Part shown: positions 34,260 to 43,694 of the stretch, piece after piece
Layout of the letters: each line of letters starts with the position of its first letter
Numbering within the stretch: the stretch's first letter is position 1
DNA from: Halovibrio variabilis
GTDB lineage: Bacteria > Pseudomonadota > Gammaproteobacteria > Pseudomonadales > Halomonadaceae
Direction of reading: 5' to 3'
NCBI RefSeq assembly: GCF_007991175.1
Contig: NZ_BJXV01000017.1
Location: 1-64,000, forward strand
Length of the DNA stretch: 64,000 nucleotides
Notes under the pieces: model-generated
The model's database searches: none
What the model saw: the letters and a program-made list of their open reading frames with translations, nothing else
What the model was told of the DNA's origin: nothing
Made by a program: the position numbers and the translations under genes

Positions 34260-35063
34260 ATGCTTGATAGCAGCAATGACCTGCTCGAAACGGTAAAGCA
34301 AGCGGCCTATGAGGCCGGCGCTTTGTTGCGCGAAGGGTATGCAAAAGAGGGGCGAGTGGCTTTTGAGCAAAAGGGCGCATCGGACTTTGTTACCTACTAC
34401 GATACAACGGCTGAGAATATCATTATCGACTGCATCAGCAGCACGTTTCCTGACATCGCTTTTCTTGGCGAGGAGAGCGGCCTGACACCCAGCACCGATA
34501 GCGACTATACCGTGGTGATTGACCCCCTGGATGGCACCAACAATTTCCTCCACAGGGTGCCTCACTTCTCGGTTTCGATTGCGGTTACTCAGGGCGATGA
34601 GTTGATCATTGGGGTCGTCTACCAACCGCTGCTTGATGAAATGCTTTGGGCGGCCAAAGGCTCTGGCGCCTTCCTCAATGACCGGCAGCTCACTACGCCT
34701 GACGCTCGCCCGATGACCGAAATGCTGGTGAGCACCTGCCTGCCCTACCACGCCAAAGGCGACTGCGCGATTGCCTTGCAGCAACTCACCGCGCTAATGC
34801 CCCAGGTAGCCGGCATTCGCAGCCCCGGCTCTGCGGCGTTAGAAATCGCCTACCTCAGTCTGGGCCGCTTTGATGCCTTTTGGTCTCAGGGTGCCAAGCT
34901 CGACTTTTGGGACATTGCCGCGGGTATTGTGATCGCCCGAGAAGCAGGCTTTACCGTTACCGACCTCACTGGCGAGCCAAATCCTCGTCAGTGGAATAGC
35001 CTAATTGCGGCACACCCCGAGCGGCATAGCCAACTGCTAGCGTGTTTAAAAGCGTTCTCATGA
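34260..35063 (+). CDS. Inositol monophosphatase-family phosphatase
   Basis: Cytoplasmic Mg-dependent phosphatase of 267 residues from the ATG at 34260 (agggga seven bases upstream). The metal-binding signatures of the IMPase/SuhB/CysQ superfamily are complete: FLGEESG, VVIDPLDGTNNFLHRVPHF (DPxDGTxNF) and KLDFWDIAAGIVIAREAG (WDxAAG). Substrate could be inositol-1-phosphate or another small sugar or nucleotide phosphate; it cannot be told from sequence. No operon partner; it follows the second AAA repeat. Confidence 0.9.
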   Translation: MLDSSNDLLETVKQAAYEAGALLREGYAKEGRVAFEQKGASDFVTYYDTTAENIIIDCISSTFPDIAFLGEESGLTPSTDSDYTVVIDPLDGTNNFLHRVPHFSVSIAVTQGDELIIGVVYQPLLDEMLWAAKGSGAFLNDRQLTTPDARPMTEMLVSTCLPYHAKGDCAIALQQLTALMPQVAGIRSPGSAALEIAYLSLGRFDAFWSQGAKLDFWDIAAGIVIAREAGFTVTDLTGEPNPRQWNSLIAAHPERHSQLLACLKAFS

Positions 35064-35345
35064 AAATCTAAAGATAGGTGCCGGGGTTGGTGTGGTGCCA
35101 CTGGGCGTCGTACCGCCGCCACCCGCGGGTGCCTCAAACGCTCGCTGAACTCGCTTTCTCGTTACCACGCGCTACAAGTGCCACAAAGTTGCATCGGTGG
35201 GGTTTCGTAGCGCGGCGTAAGCGTCAGCGCACCCGCGACGGCGGCCCGGCGCGGAAGCAGCGCAAGCAGAGGCTAGCTGACTGAGACTTATCATTTCCCC
35301 AAGCTGCGTTTGCCATCTCTTAGTAAATCTTTTCATTTTTTTGTT
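35064..35345. other. GC-rich intergenic stretch, nothing recognised
   Basis: About 280 bp between the phosphatase and the Fur site of fhuC. It is rich in GC with a short palindrome (cacccgcgggtg, 35119-35130). Short open frames on both strands give arginine-rich, low-complexity peptides without a ribosome-binding site and are not believed. No RNA gene recognised. Confidence 0.5.
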
Positions 35346-35364
35346 AAAAATGAGAACTATTAGC
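35346..35364 (+). promoter_or_regulatory. Fur box upstream of fhuC
   Basis: aaaaatgagaactattagc matches the Fur consensus at 13 of 19 positions; a second half-site-like cattatcattaac lies at 35379-35391. Together they occupy the presumed promoter 20-65 bp upstream of the ATPase gene. Confidence 0.5.
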
Positions 35365-35409
35365 ACTAGAATGGAGCCATTATCATTAACGCATCGCTAG
35401 GAGTGATTC

Positions 35410-36177
35410 ATGTTCGAGGTCAAAGGCGCCACCTTCGAAATCAATGGCAAGCCGATCCTAACGCCCATTGAACATAGCTTTCAGGAAGGAAAGATTTACG
35501 GCCTGATTGGCCACAATGGCTCAGGCAAGTCGACCTTGATAAAACTCATGGCGCAGCAGCAGCCTACCAGTCAGGGAGAAATCCACTTTGACCAGCGCCC
35601 ACTGAGTGATTGGGGCAACCGCGAGTTCGCCCGCCAAGTCGCTTACCTCCCCCAACATCTGCCCAGCGCTGAGAGCCTTACCGGGCGGGAACTGGTGTCC
35701 TTTGGGCGCTACCCATGGCACGGTTTGCTCGGGCGCCACACCCAGAAAGACAAAGATGCCATTGACCGCGCCATTGCCCTCACCCATACCGAAGACTTCG
35801 CCGACCGCCTGGTCGATACGCTTTCCGGCGGCGAGCGCCAACGGGTCTGGCTGGCCATGCTACTGGCCCAAGGCAGCCGTTTTCTACTCTTGGATGAACC
35901 ACTGGCAGCGCTGGATATCGCCCACCAGATGGAAGTGCTGGAGTTGATTCGCAAGCTATGCGATGAGCTAAACCTTGGGGTGATTATCGTGCTGCACGAT
36001 ATCAACATGGCCTCGCGCTACTGCGATGAACTGATGGCGTTGCACAGCGGCCGTCTACTGGCCTGCGGCTCCCCAAACGACCTGATGTGCGATAGCACGC
36101 TGGAAGCGATTTACGGGCTCCCCATGCAGGTCATGAAACACCCTAACGGAGAGCACAATATCGCCGTGGCGCAGTAA
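35410..36177 (+). CDS. fhuC: Iron-siderophore ABC transporter ATPase (FhuC type)
   Basis: ATP-binding subunit of 255 residues for a ferric-siderophore importer. Walker [16 protein letters not shown]-loop VAYLPQHLPS, the FhuC/FecE-like GRYPWHGLLGR, signature LSGGERQRVWLAMLLAQ, Walker B FLLLDEPLAALD and switch VLHDINMA are all present. It stands alone behind its own Fur box, without permease or binding protein, and is the only importer ATPase in the window; with FhuB at 13565 it would complete one Fhu pump serving all the binding proteins. That pairing is inferred. Confidence 0.92.
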   Translation: MFEVKGATFEINGKPILTPIEHSFQEGKIYGLIGHNGSGKSTLIKLMAQQQPTSQGEIHFDQRPLSDWGNREFARQVAYLPQHLPSAESLTGRELVSFGRYPWHGLLGRHTQKDKDAIDRAIALTHTEDFADRLVDTLSGGERQRVWLAMLLAQGSRFLLLDEPLAALDIAHQMEVLELIRKLCDELNLGVIIVLHDINMASRYCDELMALHSGRLLACGSPNDLMCDSTLEAIYGLPMQVMKHPNGEHNIAVAQ

Positions 36178-36366
36178 ATTAAAATACTATCAATGGTTCA
36201 GGTTGCGTCTGTGCATTCAAAAAAATAACGATGTTGCTCGCTTGCTACTCATGCGCGAGAGCGCATTGGCGACGGCGGCATCCTTAATCAGTACTCACTA
36301 TGATCAAGGAGACAGCATGCACCATGTGAGGGCCCTGTTTACCCAGCGCCATGCCAGGAAGGTTTT

Positions 36367-37566
36367 ATGACGGCTACTTACCGCGAAGGTCCGATCATTA
36401 CCTCGCTGCTGGACACCGACTGGTACAAGATCACCATGATGCAGGGGGTGCACCACAAATACCCCAACGCCAGTGTGGCCTGGGAGTTTCGTTGCCGTAA
36501 CTCGGAGGATCTCGCGCCTTACATCAGCGAGATTCGCGAACAGATCGATCGGCTGGCGACGCTCAAACTCAGCGCGGATGAATCGGCGTACCTCAGCTCG
36601 GTTCCCTATCTCACGCCGGACTTCATACGTTTTCTCGAGCTATTCCGCTTCCGCCCTGAGTACGTCGACGTCTTCATGGAGGGGCAAGAGCTATGCATCG
36701 TCATCGACGGCCCCTGGACGCACAGCATTTTGTTTGAGATCGTCATTTTGGCGATCATAAGCGAAGTACGTAATCGAGTACTCTACCCTAAGGTGACCAT
36801 TGAAGAGGCAGTGAGCCAGCTACGCCAGAAGCTCGCTACCCTGCGTCAGCACTATACTCCCGAACAACTAGCAGGCTTCAACCTTGCCGACTTTGGCACT
36901 CGCCGCCGCCTTTCCCAGCCGGTGCAGGAAGCCATCATCACGATATTAAGCCAGGAGTTTCCAGGCAACTTCGTGGGCACCAGCAATGTGGATATCGCAC
37001 GGCGCCACGGGCTCGCCCCCATGGGCACCATGGCCCACGAATGGGTCATGGCCCACCAGCAACTCGGCAGCCGCTTAGTTGACAGCCAGCGTGCCGCACT
37101 TGAAGCCTGGGTGCAGGAGTATCGCGGCCACCTGGGTATTGCACTGACTGACACCATCACGCTCGACGCCTTTCTGCATGATTTTGACCTGTATTTTGCC
37201 AAGCTCTTCGATGGGTTGCGCCACGACAGCGGCGACCCGATGCTCTTTGCCGAAAAATGCATTCGCCATTACGAGGCATTGGGCATTGACCCGCGCAGCA
37301 AAACCTTGATCTTCAGTGACGCCTTGACCTTCGACAAGGCCATGGAGATCAAAACGGCCCTGGAGGGCAGGATCAAGACCAGTTTCGGGATTGGCACAAG
37401 CCTTACCTGCGACGTGCCCGGCCTCAAGCCCATGAACATGGTGATCAAAATGGTGTCCTGCAACGGCCAGCCCGTCGCCAAGATATCCGATGAACCCGGC
37501 AAAACCACCTCAAGAGACCAGAACTTCGTCAACTACCTAAAGCAGGTATTCCAAGTGGCGCATTAA
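36367..37566 (+). CDS. pncB: Nicotinate phosphoribosyltransferase
   Basis: Enzyme of NAD salvage that joins nicotinate and PRPP to give nicotinate mononucleotide. At 399 residues it has the length of E. coli PncB (400). Characteristic segments are [46 protein letters not shown]-like [38 protein letters not shown] (with the active-site His region), GLRHDSGDP and [10 protein letters not shown]. aggaaggt precedes the ATG. Not linked functionally to the iron genes. Confidence 0.95.
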   Translation: MTATYREGPIITSLLDTDWYKITMMQGVHHKYPNASVAWEFRCRNSEDLAPYISEIREQIDRLATLKLSADESAYLSSVPYLTPDFIRFLELFRFRPEYVDVFMEGQELCIVIDGPWTHSILFEIVILAIISEVRNRVLYPKVTIEEAVSQLRQKLATLRQHYTPEQLAGFNLADFGTRRRLSQPVQEAIITILSQEFPGNFVGTSNVDIARRHGLAPMGTMAHEWVMAHQQLGSRLVDSQRAALEAWVQEYRGHLGIALTDTITLDAFLHDFDLYFAKLFDGLRHDSGDPMLFAEKCIRHYEALGIDPRSKTLIFSDALTFDKAMEIKTALEGRIKTSFGIGTSLTCDVPGLKPMNMVIKMVSCNGQPVAKISDEPGKTTSRDQNFVNYLKQVFQVAH

Positions 37567-37611
37567 GGCCGCTCGAACTTACTATGCCCCGCTGGTGTTT
37601 AATCACGCGTA

Positions 37612-38700
37612 TCAGGTCAGATGGTTATCCCACAGCATATCCAGGCGGGCGAGCAGCTTGGGCGATGCCTGATTGAGCGACACGCGGTAGAGCCCGCCCT
37701 GGCCGGAAGAGACCAGAAAGCCACCGTTGCCATCGCAGCGGGCGCCGGCGGCATCGGGCAGTTCCAGGTTAGCAAGAAGCTTGCCTTGCGCAGCATCCAG
37801 CAGCAGCACCCGGTTGCCTCGGGGTGCAGTGACCAGGGCATTTGCCGAAACCCGGCTAAACGCCACGCTGGCGGTGTATTGTTGCAGGCTGGCGGTGACA
37901 TCCTCAGGCAGCGCCAGCTCAGAAAACTGGCCATCGGCATCCAGACAGCAGATCAACGGGTGGGCCTCCCACTCGGGGCCTTCGAACTGGTAGCCGGCGA
38001 TTACCGTGCCGTCTGCCGCGACATCGAGATGACGACAGCTGAGCTGGTGGTGCGAGGGTTCATGGCGGGCCAGTATCTCGCCGCTGTGGCGATCCATCAG
38101 CATCAACGCCGGTGCCATGGTCGCCAAGTTGAGCTTTACCCGGCCGTAGTCAGGATGCGTCTGGATGCCGCCCAAGCCAATCACCAGGGTGTCACCGTCC
38201 GGCATCAGCCGAAGCTCGTGAGGGCCAATACCGTCCAGTGGCATATCGCGCACATGGGCGTAGTCATTGGCCGCATCGTAAACCCGCACCAGCCCGGCGC
38301 TGTCCGCCAGGCGATTGGCGGTGACATACAGGTAGCGCCCGCTTTGATCGAATACGCCATGCCCGTAGAAGTGGTAGCCCTCTCCCGCCGCAATAGTATG
38401 GGCGAGTTGGCGGCTGTCGCCATCGATCACATGCATCCGCGTGCCGGGGCGGCGGGCAAACAGCACCGCCTGGCGGGAATCAGGCCGTAAACAACCGCCG
38501 TGACAGCGCTCGGGCACTTCTATCATAAAGCGGGTCTTGCCATCCAGCGCCACCCCGGCAATGAAATGCCCGCCGCGGGGATCATCCACCGCGCTAAATA
38601 GCCAATCCACCTCTTCACGGGCGGGCAGCGCCCAGCTCAGTGGCGTCAGCGCCATGACCATACTGCCCAGCACTACTTTGAGTACTTGGCGTCGGTGCAT
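37612..38700 (-). CDS. DUF1513 protein of the imelysin operon
   Basis: Periplasmic protein of 362 residues, DUF1513 family, predicted beta-propeller-like. The N-terminus MHRRQVLKVVLGSMVMALTP has a twin-arginine (RRQVLK) signal, suggesting Tat export of a folded protein. GGHFIAGVALDG, GGCLRPDSRQAVLFARRPGT, EGYHFYGHGVFDQSGRYLYV and GIGPHELRLMPDGDTLVIG are typical. It is the last gene of the minus-strand operon imelysin/di-heme protein/imelysin/DUF1513, three nt after the preceding stop. Biochemical role unknown; the conserved context points to periplasmic iron handling. Confidence 0.85.
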   Translation of the reverse strand: MHRRQVLKVVLGSMVMALTPLSWALPAREEVDWLFSAVDDPRGGHFIAGVALDGKTRFMIEVPERCHGGCLRPDSRQAVLFARRPGTRMHVIDGDSRQLAHTIAAGEGYHFYGHGVFDQSGRYLYVTANRLADSAGLVRVYDAANDYAHVRDMPLDGIGPHELRLMPDGDTLVIGLGGIQTHPDYGRVKLNLATMAPALMLMDRHSGEILARHEPSHHQLSCRHLDVAADGTVIAGYQFEGPEWEAHPLICCLDADGQFSELALPEDVTASLQQYTASVAFSRVSANALVTAPRGNRVLLLDAAQGKLLANLELPDAAGARCDGNGGFLVSSGQGGLYRVSLNQASPKLLARLDMLWDNHLT

Positions 38701-38703
38701 AGC

Positions 38704-39729
38704 TTAATCTCCATCGCTGGAATTAAAGCCGCGCATCAGACCCAGTTCAGCGGCTATCTCATTACCCAGCAGGTGGCGCAGCTGGCTGATGTCGAGGTAG
38801 AGCGATTGCAAGCCGCGAAACGCCTCTTCGTATTCAAGGGCTGGCACTAAGCCCGACGGCTGTTCGCTGGCCTGGGCGAGCGTCTTATCGAGCTGGTCAC
38901 GAAACGCCTCGGCTAGGGGAAGTGCATCGGCCTCGCGCAGCAAGGCGGTTAAGCCCGGCAAGAAGCCGGTACGCAGGCCCTCCAGGCTACTCGCTACCAA
39001 ACGAACCGATTGTTCACTACGCCAGGCTTCGGCCAGATAGCCATTAGCAGGCGCGCCTTTGAGGCCCATGGGCTCACCGAGGCGTTTATCCTCAAGTTGC
39101 TCAAGGGCCTGAATGGCACTGGCCAGCGTGGTTTCGGTGTAGTCAGACATATCAAGATAGTGCTCGCCAAAGGCCTGCCAGTCGCGATGCAACGCGCTTG
39201 TGGTATCCGCCAGATGGGTCGTAATGGCCTGCATCAGCGCGCAGGCGTTGGGGTCGCTGAGGGCTCGCCCGTCCTCCATGGCGTCGTCATAGAGCAGATA
39301 TTCCAGCGCTGGAAAGCCCTGGATCGCCACGCTGTCCCTGGCGATCGCCTGGGCATCGGGCGCGGCGGGGGCTTTCAGCCAGCCGTTCACCTTACGGCCG
39401 ACCAGGTTTTTGCGATCCGGCCAGAACTGCAGTTGCCAGCCTCGGCTGTTCTGTTCGACCGGGCCAAACTGAATAAAGCGCACTGCCTGCCAGGCTTGAT
39501 AGGCGCTCAGCCAGTCATTTTCCAGCCGCTGCCTGAGCGATTCGTCGGGGGCTTGGCAAAAGCGCGCGGCGCTGGCCTCCAAACGCTCGGACGCATCGCT
39601 CAGCTCGGCATACTGCATCGCCATCGCGCCGTGCCAAATATCCCGCGGCGCGGGCGTGTCCGCCGCAAAAGAAAGCGGTGCCGCCAATAGCGTACAAGCC
39701 AGTAAACCCAGCCGTCGAAATGCAGCCAT
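38704..39729 (-). CDS. Imelysin-family periplasmic protein (second copy in operon)
   Basis: Imelysin-like (peptidase M75 superfamily) protein of 341 residues with a signal peptide ending LSFAAD. It shows the family's helical repeats and landmarks: WLSAYQAWQAVRFIQFGPVE, QLQFWPDRKNL and GFPALEYLLYDD, the last in place of the GxHxxE metal motif of the other family member, so the His is missing here. Imelysins are periplasmic or outer-membrane-associated proteins tied to iron uptake; no peptidase activity should be assumed. Start at 39729 with aaggag upstream. Confidence 0.87.
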   Translation of the reverse strand: MAAFRRLGLLACTLLAAPLSFAADTPAPRDIWHGAMAMQYAELSDASERLEASAARFCQAPDESLRQRLENDWLSAYQAWQAVRFIQFGPVEQNSRGWQLQFWPDRKNLVGRKVNGWLKAPAAPDAQAIARDSVAIQGFPALEYLLYDDAMEDGRALSDPNACALMQAITTHLADTTSALHRDWQAFGEHYLDMSDYTETTLASAIQALEQLEDKRLGEPMGLKGAPANGYLAEAWRSEQSVRLVASSLEGLRTGFLPGLTALLREADALPLAEAFRDQLDKTLAQASEQPSGLVPALEYEEAFRGLQSLYLDISQLRHLLGNEIAAELGLMRGFNSSDGD

Positions 39730-39775
39730 CACATAAACTCCTTGGCAATCAAGCCTTTCAACAATTCAACAACAC

Positions 39776-41227
39776 TTATAGCGATTCAAGGAAACGGATG
39801 AGTTCAGCGCGCTGGTCTTCAGGCAGCTCACGGTACCCTTGGGTGGCCTCTTCGGCTTCGCCACCGTGCCAGAGAACTGCCTCTTCCAGGGTGCGGGCGC
39901 GGCCGTCGTGGAGAAAGCCCGCGCGGGGGTTAACCGTTTGCGCCAGGCCGATGCCCCATAGTGGTGGGGTACGCCACTCGCGGCCATCAGCTTTGAACTC
40001 ACTACGATGATCGGCCAGGGCGTCGCCCATGTCGTGGAGCAGCAGATCGCTGTAGGGCCAGATGATCTGATCCGCCAGCGCCGGGCGGTCAGCATCCGCA
40101 GCGGTGCGATGGCGCGGCGTGTGGCAGCTGGCGCAGCCCAGCGCGTTGAACCGCTCGGCGCCTTGTTTCACTGCCGGGTCATCCATGTTGCGGCGCATTG
40201 GCACTGCCAGGCTAGAGGCATAGAAGGTCACAAAGCCGGCCACGTCATCGCTGACTTCAGGCGTTCCGCCGTTGGGAAAGCCGTCGCAGCCCTGGCTTTC
40301 CATGCAGTCGGTTTGCGGCACTAAGCTGGAGGTCAGTCCCATATCGCCGGCGAAGGCGTGCAAGCCCTGCTGCTCAATACTGGGTTCGCCGGCCTTCCAG
40401 CCGAATCGCCCCATGACGGTGCTAAAACTGCGCACATCCCAAACCTGGTTGGCGCGCCCGGAGATACCGTCGCCATCGGCGTCGTCAGGATCGGCGGCGG
40501 CGATCAGATCCGCTTCGGGAATCGCTTCCAGTAATCCCAGACCCGTCATGGGGGGGGCCAGGCGGGGCGAGGTGTGTAGCGCCTCGGGCAGCTCGCCGTA
40601 AGCGGGTTCAGCAATTGAGTAGAGTGGTTCCTGCAGGGTAACGCTAGCGCCATCGGCGAGACTAACCTCCCGTGGGCGATACTCGATGACCAGCTTGCCC
40701 TCAGGCTGGGCGCCGGGAATCGCCGCGGTTTGCAGCTGCAGGCCGTAGTTGGGTACCGGAAGTGCACCGCGCTGTTCCAGCGTCGCGGCGTCGGCTTGGT
40801 TAGCGGGCAGCGAGAGGCGCAGAAAGAGCGCGATGGGGTTTTCGTCGCCGGTCGGCGGGTGTCCGCGGCCATCTTTTATGTGGCAGCCCTGACAGCTATT
40901 GGTGTTGAATAGCGGGCCCAGGCCGTCGCGGGCCTCGGTACTGGCGGGAGCCGCCACCCAGGGATTACGGAAGAAACTGTTGCCAACGCTGAAGTCCAAG
41001 CGTTTGGTCATTGACATATTGCCCAGTGGCAGCGAATAGGCGTTGTGGTCGAACTGCTCCACCGACCCATCGCCGCCGCTCATGGGCGTCGTTTGAATGG
41101 GATAATCGTGGGTAGGTGATTCGGCTGCCAGCAAGGGCGCTGCCAACAGGGCCAGTAAGAAACTGCTGCGGGCTAATGTGTTGGGCAGCCACTTGGCGAA
41201 GATAATAAACGAGGGTAAGCGGTACAT
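39776..41227 (-). CDS. Di-heme cytochrome c-type oxidoreductase (DUF1111)
   Basis: Periplasmic c-type cytochrome of the DUF1111/'thiol oxidoreductase' family, 483 residues. It has a signal peptide ending PLLAAE and two heme-attachment motifs: NTNSCQGCHIKDGRGHP and LGCASCHTPRH. Other family stretches are EARDGLGPLFNTNS, DPDDADGDGISGRANQVWD, FGWKAGEPSIEQQ, DLLLHDMGDALAD and FLHDGRARTLEEAVLWHGGE (MauG-like end). The start at 41227 has aaggta upstream. Encoded between the two imelysins, as in Pseudomonas-type loci; a redox step in iron acquisition is inferred. Confidence 0.9.
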   Translation of the reverse strand: MYRLPSFIIFAKWLPNTLARSSFLLALLAAPLLAAESPTHDYPIQTTPMSGGDGSVEQFDHNAYSLPLGNMSMTKRLDFSVGNSFFRNPWVAAPASTEARDGLGPLFNTNSCQGCHIKDGRGHPPTGDENPIALFLRLSLPANQADAATLEQRGALPVPNYGLQLQTAAIPGAQPEGKLVIEYRPREVSLADGASVTLQEPLYSIAEPAYGELPEALHTSPRLAPPMTGLGLLEAIPEADLIAAADPDDADGDGISGRANQVWDVRSFSTVMGRFGWKAGEPSIEQQGLHAFAGDMGLTSSLVPQTDCMESQGCDGFPNGGTPEVSDDVAGFVTFYASSLAVPMRRNMDDPAVKQGAERFNALGCASCHTPRHRTAADADRPALADQIIWPYSDLLLHDMGDALADHRSEFKADGREWRTPPLWGIGLAQTVNPRAGFLHDGRARTLEEAVLWHGGEAEEATQGYRELPEDQRAELIRFLESL

Positions 41228-41333
41228 GGTGATACCTTGAGAAGGATGGTACTGAATGCGAGCCATTCAAAAAAACCAACAGAGCCGCTCGATAGTAAAA
41301 CTATCAGCGGCTCATGGTAGACGCTAGCCCGGG

Positions 41334-42623
41334 CTAGAAGCGGTGACCGGCGTCATCCGGCTGCAGCGACGTCACGCCCAGCTCACCGGCGGCCTGTTCG
41401 ATGGATCCCGTTTGCGCTACCAGGGTGAGAATGGCCTCATTGATCAGCTCACTGCCCTGCTCATTGCCCGGCGCGATCATCATGTCAAACGCCATTGGCG
41501 AGCTTTCCGCCTCGGCCGCCTGCTTGATGGCATCGAGGCGCGCCATGGTGGCATCAAGCTGCTCACTCAGGTTGTCGGCAAGCGCCTCATCCTGCTGAGC
41601 CAGCAGGTCTTGCAGTGAAGGCCCTTCGACCACGCTGCCGTCAAGGCGCTGATAGGTACCGGTGTAGATATTCTGAATACCCTGGCCGTTGTAGTAGTGG
41701 GAGTTGTGGGTATTGTCGCTGAAGCAATCATGCTCATCCTCAAAAGAGTTGGCTTCCAGAGCGACTTTTAAGCGCTCACCCGCCAGCTCGCCAAGCGACA
41801 GCGAACCCATGCCAAACAGCATGCGCCGCAGACCTTCCTGGTCGCTTTCCGCCAGCAGCGACTGGCGATAGTTATCCTCAGCTTCCGGCGCCCACTGGGC
41901 GACCATCCATTCAAGGTCGTCGACTAACAAATCGGACACCGCGTCCAGGTAGCTGCGGCGACGATCGCAGTTGCCGTGGGTGCAGTCGTCGCCGGTTTGG
42001 TAATCGCTCACCGGTCGTTCGCCGCTGCCCGCCTCGAAGCCATTCAAATCCTGCCCCCAGAGCAAAAATTCGATGGCATGATAGCCGCTGGCCACGTTAG
42101 CTTCCGAGCCGCCGACTTCATTGAGGTCGGCGAGGAGTTCTGGGGTGATCTCGCTAACGTCCAGGCTTTCACCGCCCACTTCGATTTGCTCGTTGGCGAC
42201 AATATTGGCCGTGGCGCCTTCGTTCCCCAGCTCGTGCTGATAGTCATCGCCTTCGACATAATCGATCATGCCTTCATCAAGCGGCCAGGCGTTCAACTGC
42301 CCTTCCCAGTCATCCACCACGGCATTGCCGAAGCGGAACACTTCGCTCTGCTGGTAAGGAATACGCGCCTGCAACCAAGCTTGCTTGGCGGCATCCAGGG
42401 TCTCGGCGGTGGGGTTGGCCAGCAATTCGTCGATGCGCTCGTTCAACACCTCGGCGGCGTTGAGCGCATCGGCGTAATTAGCATGCGCCAGGTCGGCGTA
42501 ATGATGAACCACGGCATCTGCGCTAACGGTGTCGTCAGCAGCGGTAGCAACTGAGGCAAAAGGCATCAGCGCGCTAAGCGCAACAATGGCGGCAAGAGGG
42601 CGACGGAGCATAATGGCGGGCAT
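41334..42623 (-). CDS. Imelysin-family periplasmic iron-regulated protein (IrpA/ICMP type)
   Basis: First gene of the four-gene periplasmic operon, 429 residues, with signal peptide ending VATAAD. It has the imelysin signatures: ANPTAETLDAAKQAWLQAR, FRFGNAVVDDWEGQLNAWPL, DEGMIDYV, the metal-type motif ASGYHAIEFLLWGQDLNG (GxHxxE) and FSDNTHNSHYYNGQGIQNIY. aaaggaca precedes the ATG. Related proteins (IrpA, ICMP) are induced by iron limitation. I see no convincing Fur box in the 190 bp upstream, so its regulation here remains open. Confidence 0.92.
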   Translation of the reverse strand: MPAIMLRRPLAAIVALSALMPFASVATAADDTVSADAVVHHYADLAHANYADALNAAEVLNERIDELLANPTAETLDAAKQAWLQARIPYQQSEVFRFGNAVVDDWEGQLNAWPLDEGMIDYVEGDDYQHELGNEGATANIVANEQIEVGGESLDVSEITPELLADLNEVGGSEANVASGYHAIEFLLWGQDLNGFEAGSGERPVSDYQTGDDCTHGNCDRRRSYLDAVSDLLVDDLEWMVAQWAPEAEDNYRQSLLAESDQEGLRRMLFGMGSLSLGELAGERLKVALEANSFEDEHDCFSDNTHNSHYYNGQGIQNIYTGTYQRLDGSVVEGPSLQDLLAQQDEALADNLSEQLDATMARLDAIKQAAEAESSPMAFDMMIAPGNEQGSELINEAILTLVAQTGSIEQAAGELGVTSLQPDDAGHRF

Positions 42624-42815
42624 GACAATGTCCTTTGGGCTATAGCGTTAAACAAAGCACTCAAATAAAGTGCTACAACACCGATGCTGGGACCGAGTGC
42701 TGCACCTATCTATGGAATGTAATTCATTAACTCATGAGATTCAATCCTATTAAATTCAACGCCAATCGCCCTGCCGGACTTTATCGCCATTTTTTGCTGC
42801 CCTGGGAACACCGCC

Positions 42816-43682
42816 ATGCTCGATTACAAACTGCTTCATGCCTTAGCAACCGTGATCGAATGTGGCGGTTTCGAACGCGCAGGCAACGTGCTGGGGCTTT
42901 CACAATCGGCGGTTTCCCAGCGTATTAAGGCGCTGGAAGTGCGTCTGGGTCAGCCGGTGCTCATTCGTCATCCTCACTTAGCCCCTACGCCGGCGGGCCA
43001 GCGGCTGTTAACGCATTACCAGCAAGTCCAGCTGTTAGAGCGCGATCTACGTGGTTCGCTACCCACCCTGGACGACCAGGCACCGCGCCTGCGCATTGCC
43101 ATCAATGCGGATAGCCTGGTCACCTGGTGGGCCGATGCCGTGGCCGCTATTTGCCAGGAAGAGGGGTTGCTGCTGGACTTGGTGATCGAAGACCAGGATG
43201 TCGGCCTTAAGCGCTTGCGCGATGGCGATGTAGCCGCTTGCCTGTGCGCCGCGCCGCAGCCAATTGCTGGGGCACGCTGCGTTGCGCTGGGGGAAATGCG
43301 TTATCACCCCTTGGCAACACCCCGCTATGTAGAGCGCTATTTCCCACAAGGCCCGACGCCGGAAAGCTTTCAACGCGCCCCGGCCATCGTCTTCGGCCCC
43401 CACGATCAACTCCAGCATCGCTTTCTTGCCCAGTGCGGCTACCACGGGCACTTTCCTTACCACCTCTGCCCCTCATCAGAAGGGTTTGTGCGCTTAGCCG
43501 CGGCGGGGATCGGCTACGGCATGATGCCGCAACGCCAGGTCGGCGAATTAATGGCGAACGGCCAACTAGCGAGTATCGCCCCCGGCCATTTCTTGACCGT
43601 GCCGTTGTATTGGCATTTTTGGCGGCATAGCGGCCAACTCATACAGCGGCTAACCGAAAGGCTTAGACGTCTAACCCTTTAG
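42816..43682 (+). CDS. argP: LysR-family regulator, ArgP/IciA type
   Basis: DNA-binding regulator of 288 residues. The N-terminal winged helix is LDYKLLHALATVIECGGFER, AGNVLGLSQSAVSQRIKALE, VRLGQPVLIR, as in ArgP, which controls the ArgO/LysE arginine-lysine exporter. The effector domain contains LRIAINADSLVTWWADAV, DLVIEDQDVGLKRLRDGDVA and GIGYGMMPQRQVGELMANGQL, matching ArgP (NADSLATWLLPAL; GVAYCMIPQLQI). The exporter at the left window edge is 42 kb away on the other strand, so the common argP-argO adjacency is absent in this window. Confidence 0.88.
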   Translation: MLDYKLLHALATVIECGGFERAGNVLGLSQSAVSQRIKALEVRLGQPVLIRHPHLAPTPAGQRLLTHYQQVQLLERDLRGSLPTLDDQAPRLRIAINADSLVTWWADAVAAICQEEGLLLDLVIEDQDVGLKRLRDGDVAACLCAAPQPIAGARCVALGEMRYHPLATPRYVERYFPQGPTPESFQRAPAIVFGPHDQLQHRFLAQCGYHGHFPYHLCPSSEGFVRLAAAGIGYGMMPQRQVGELMANGQLASIAPGHFLTVPLYWHFWRHSGQLIQRLTERLRRLTL

Positions 43683-43694
43683 CACCATAATGCC

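Noticed and set aside
35078-35284. 68-codon frame after the phosphatase gene
   Set aside because: Arg-rich low-complexity translation of GC-rich intergenic DNA, no ribosome-binding site.
37621-38490. 289-codon plus-strand open frame opposite the DUF1513 gene
   Set aside because: Antisense shadow; the minus-strand frame has a Tat signal, family motifs and operon context.
39010-39690. 226-codon plus-strand open frame opposite the second imelysin
   Set aside because: Antisense shadow without recognisable domain; the imelysin frame is supported by signal peptide and operon spacing.
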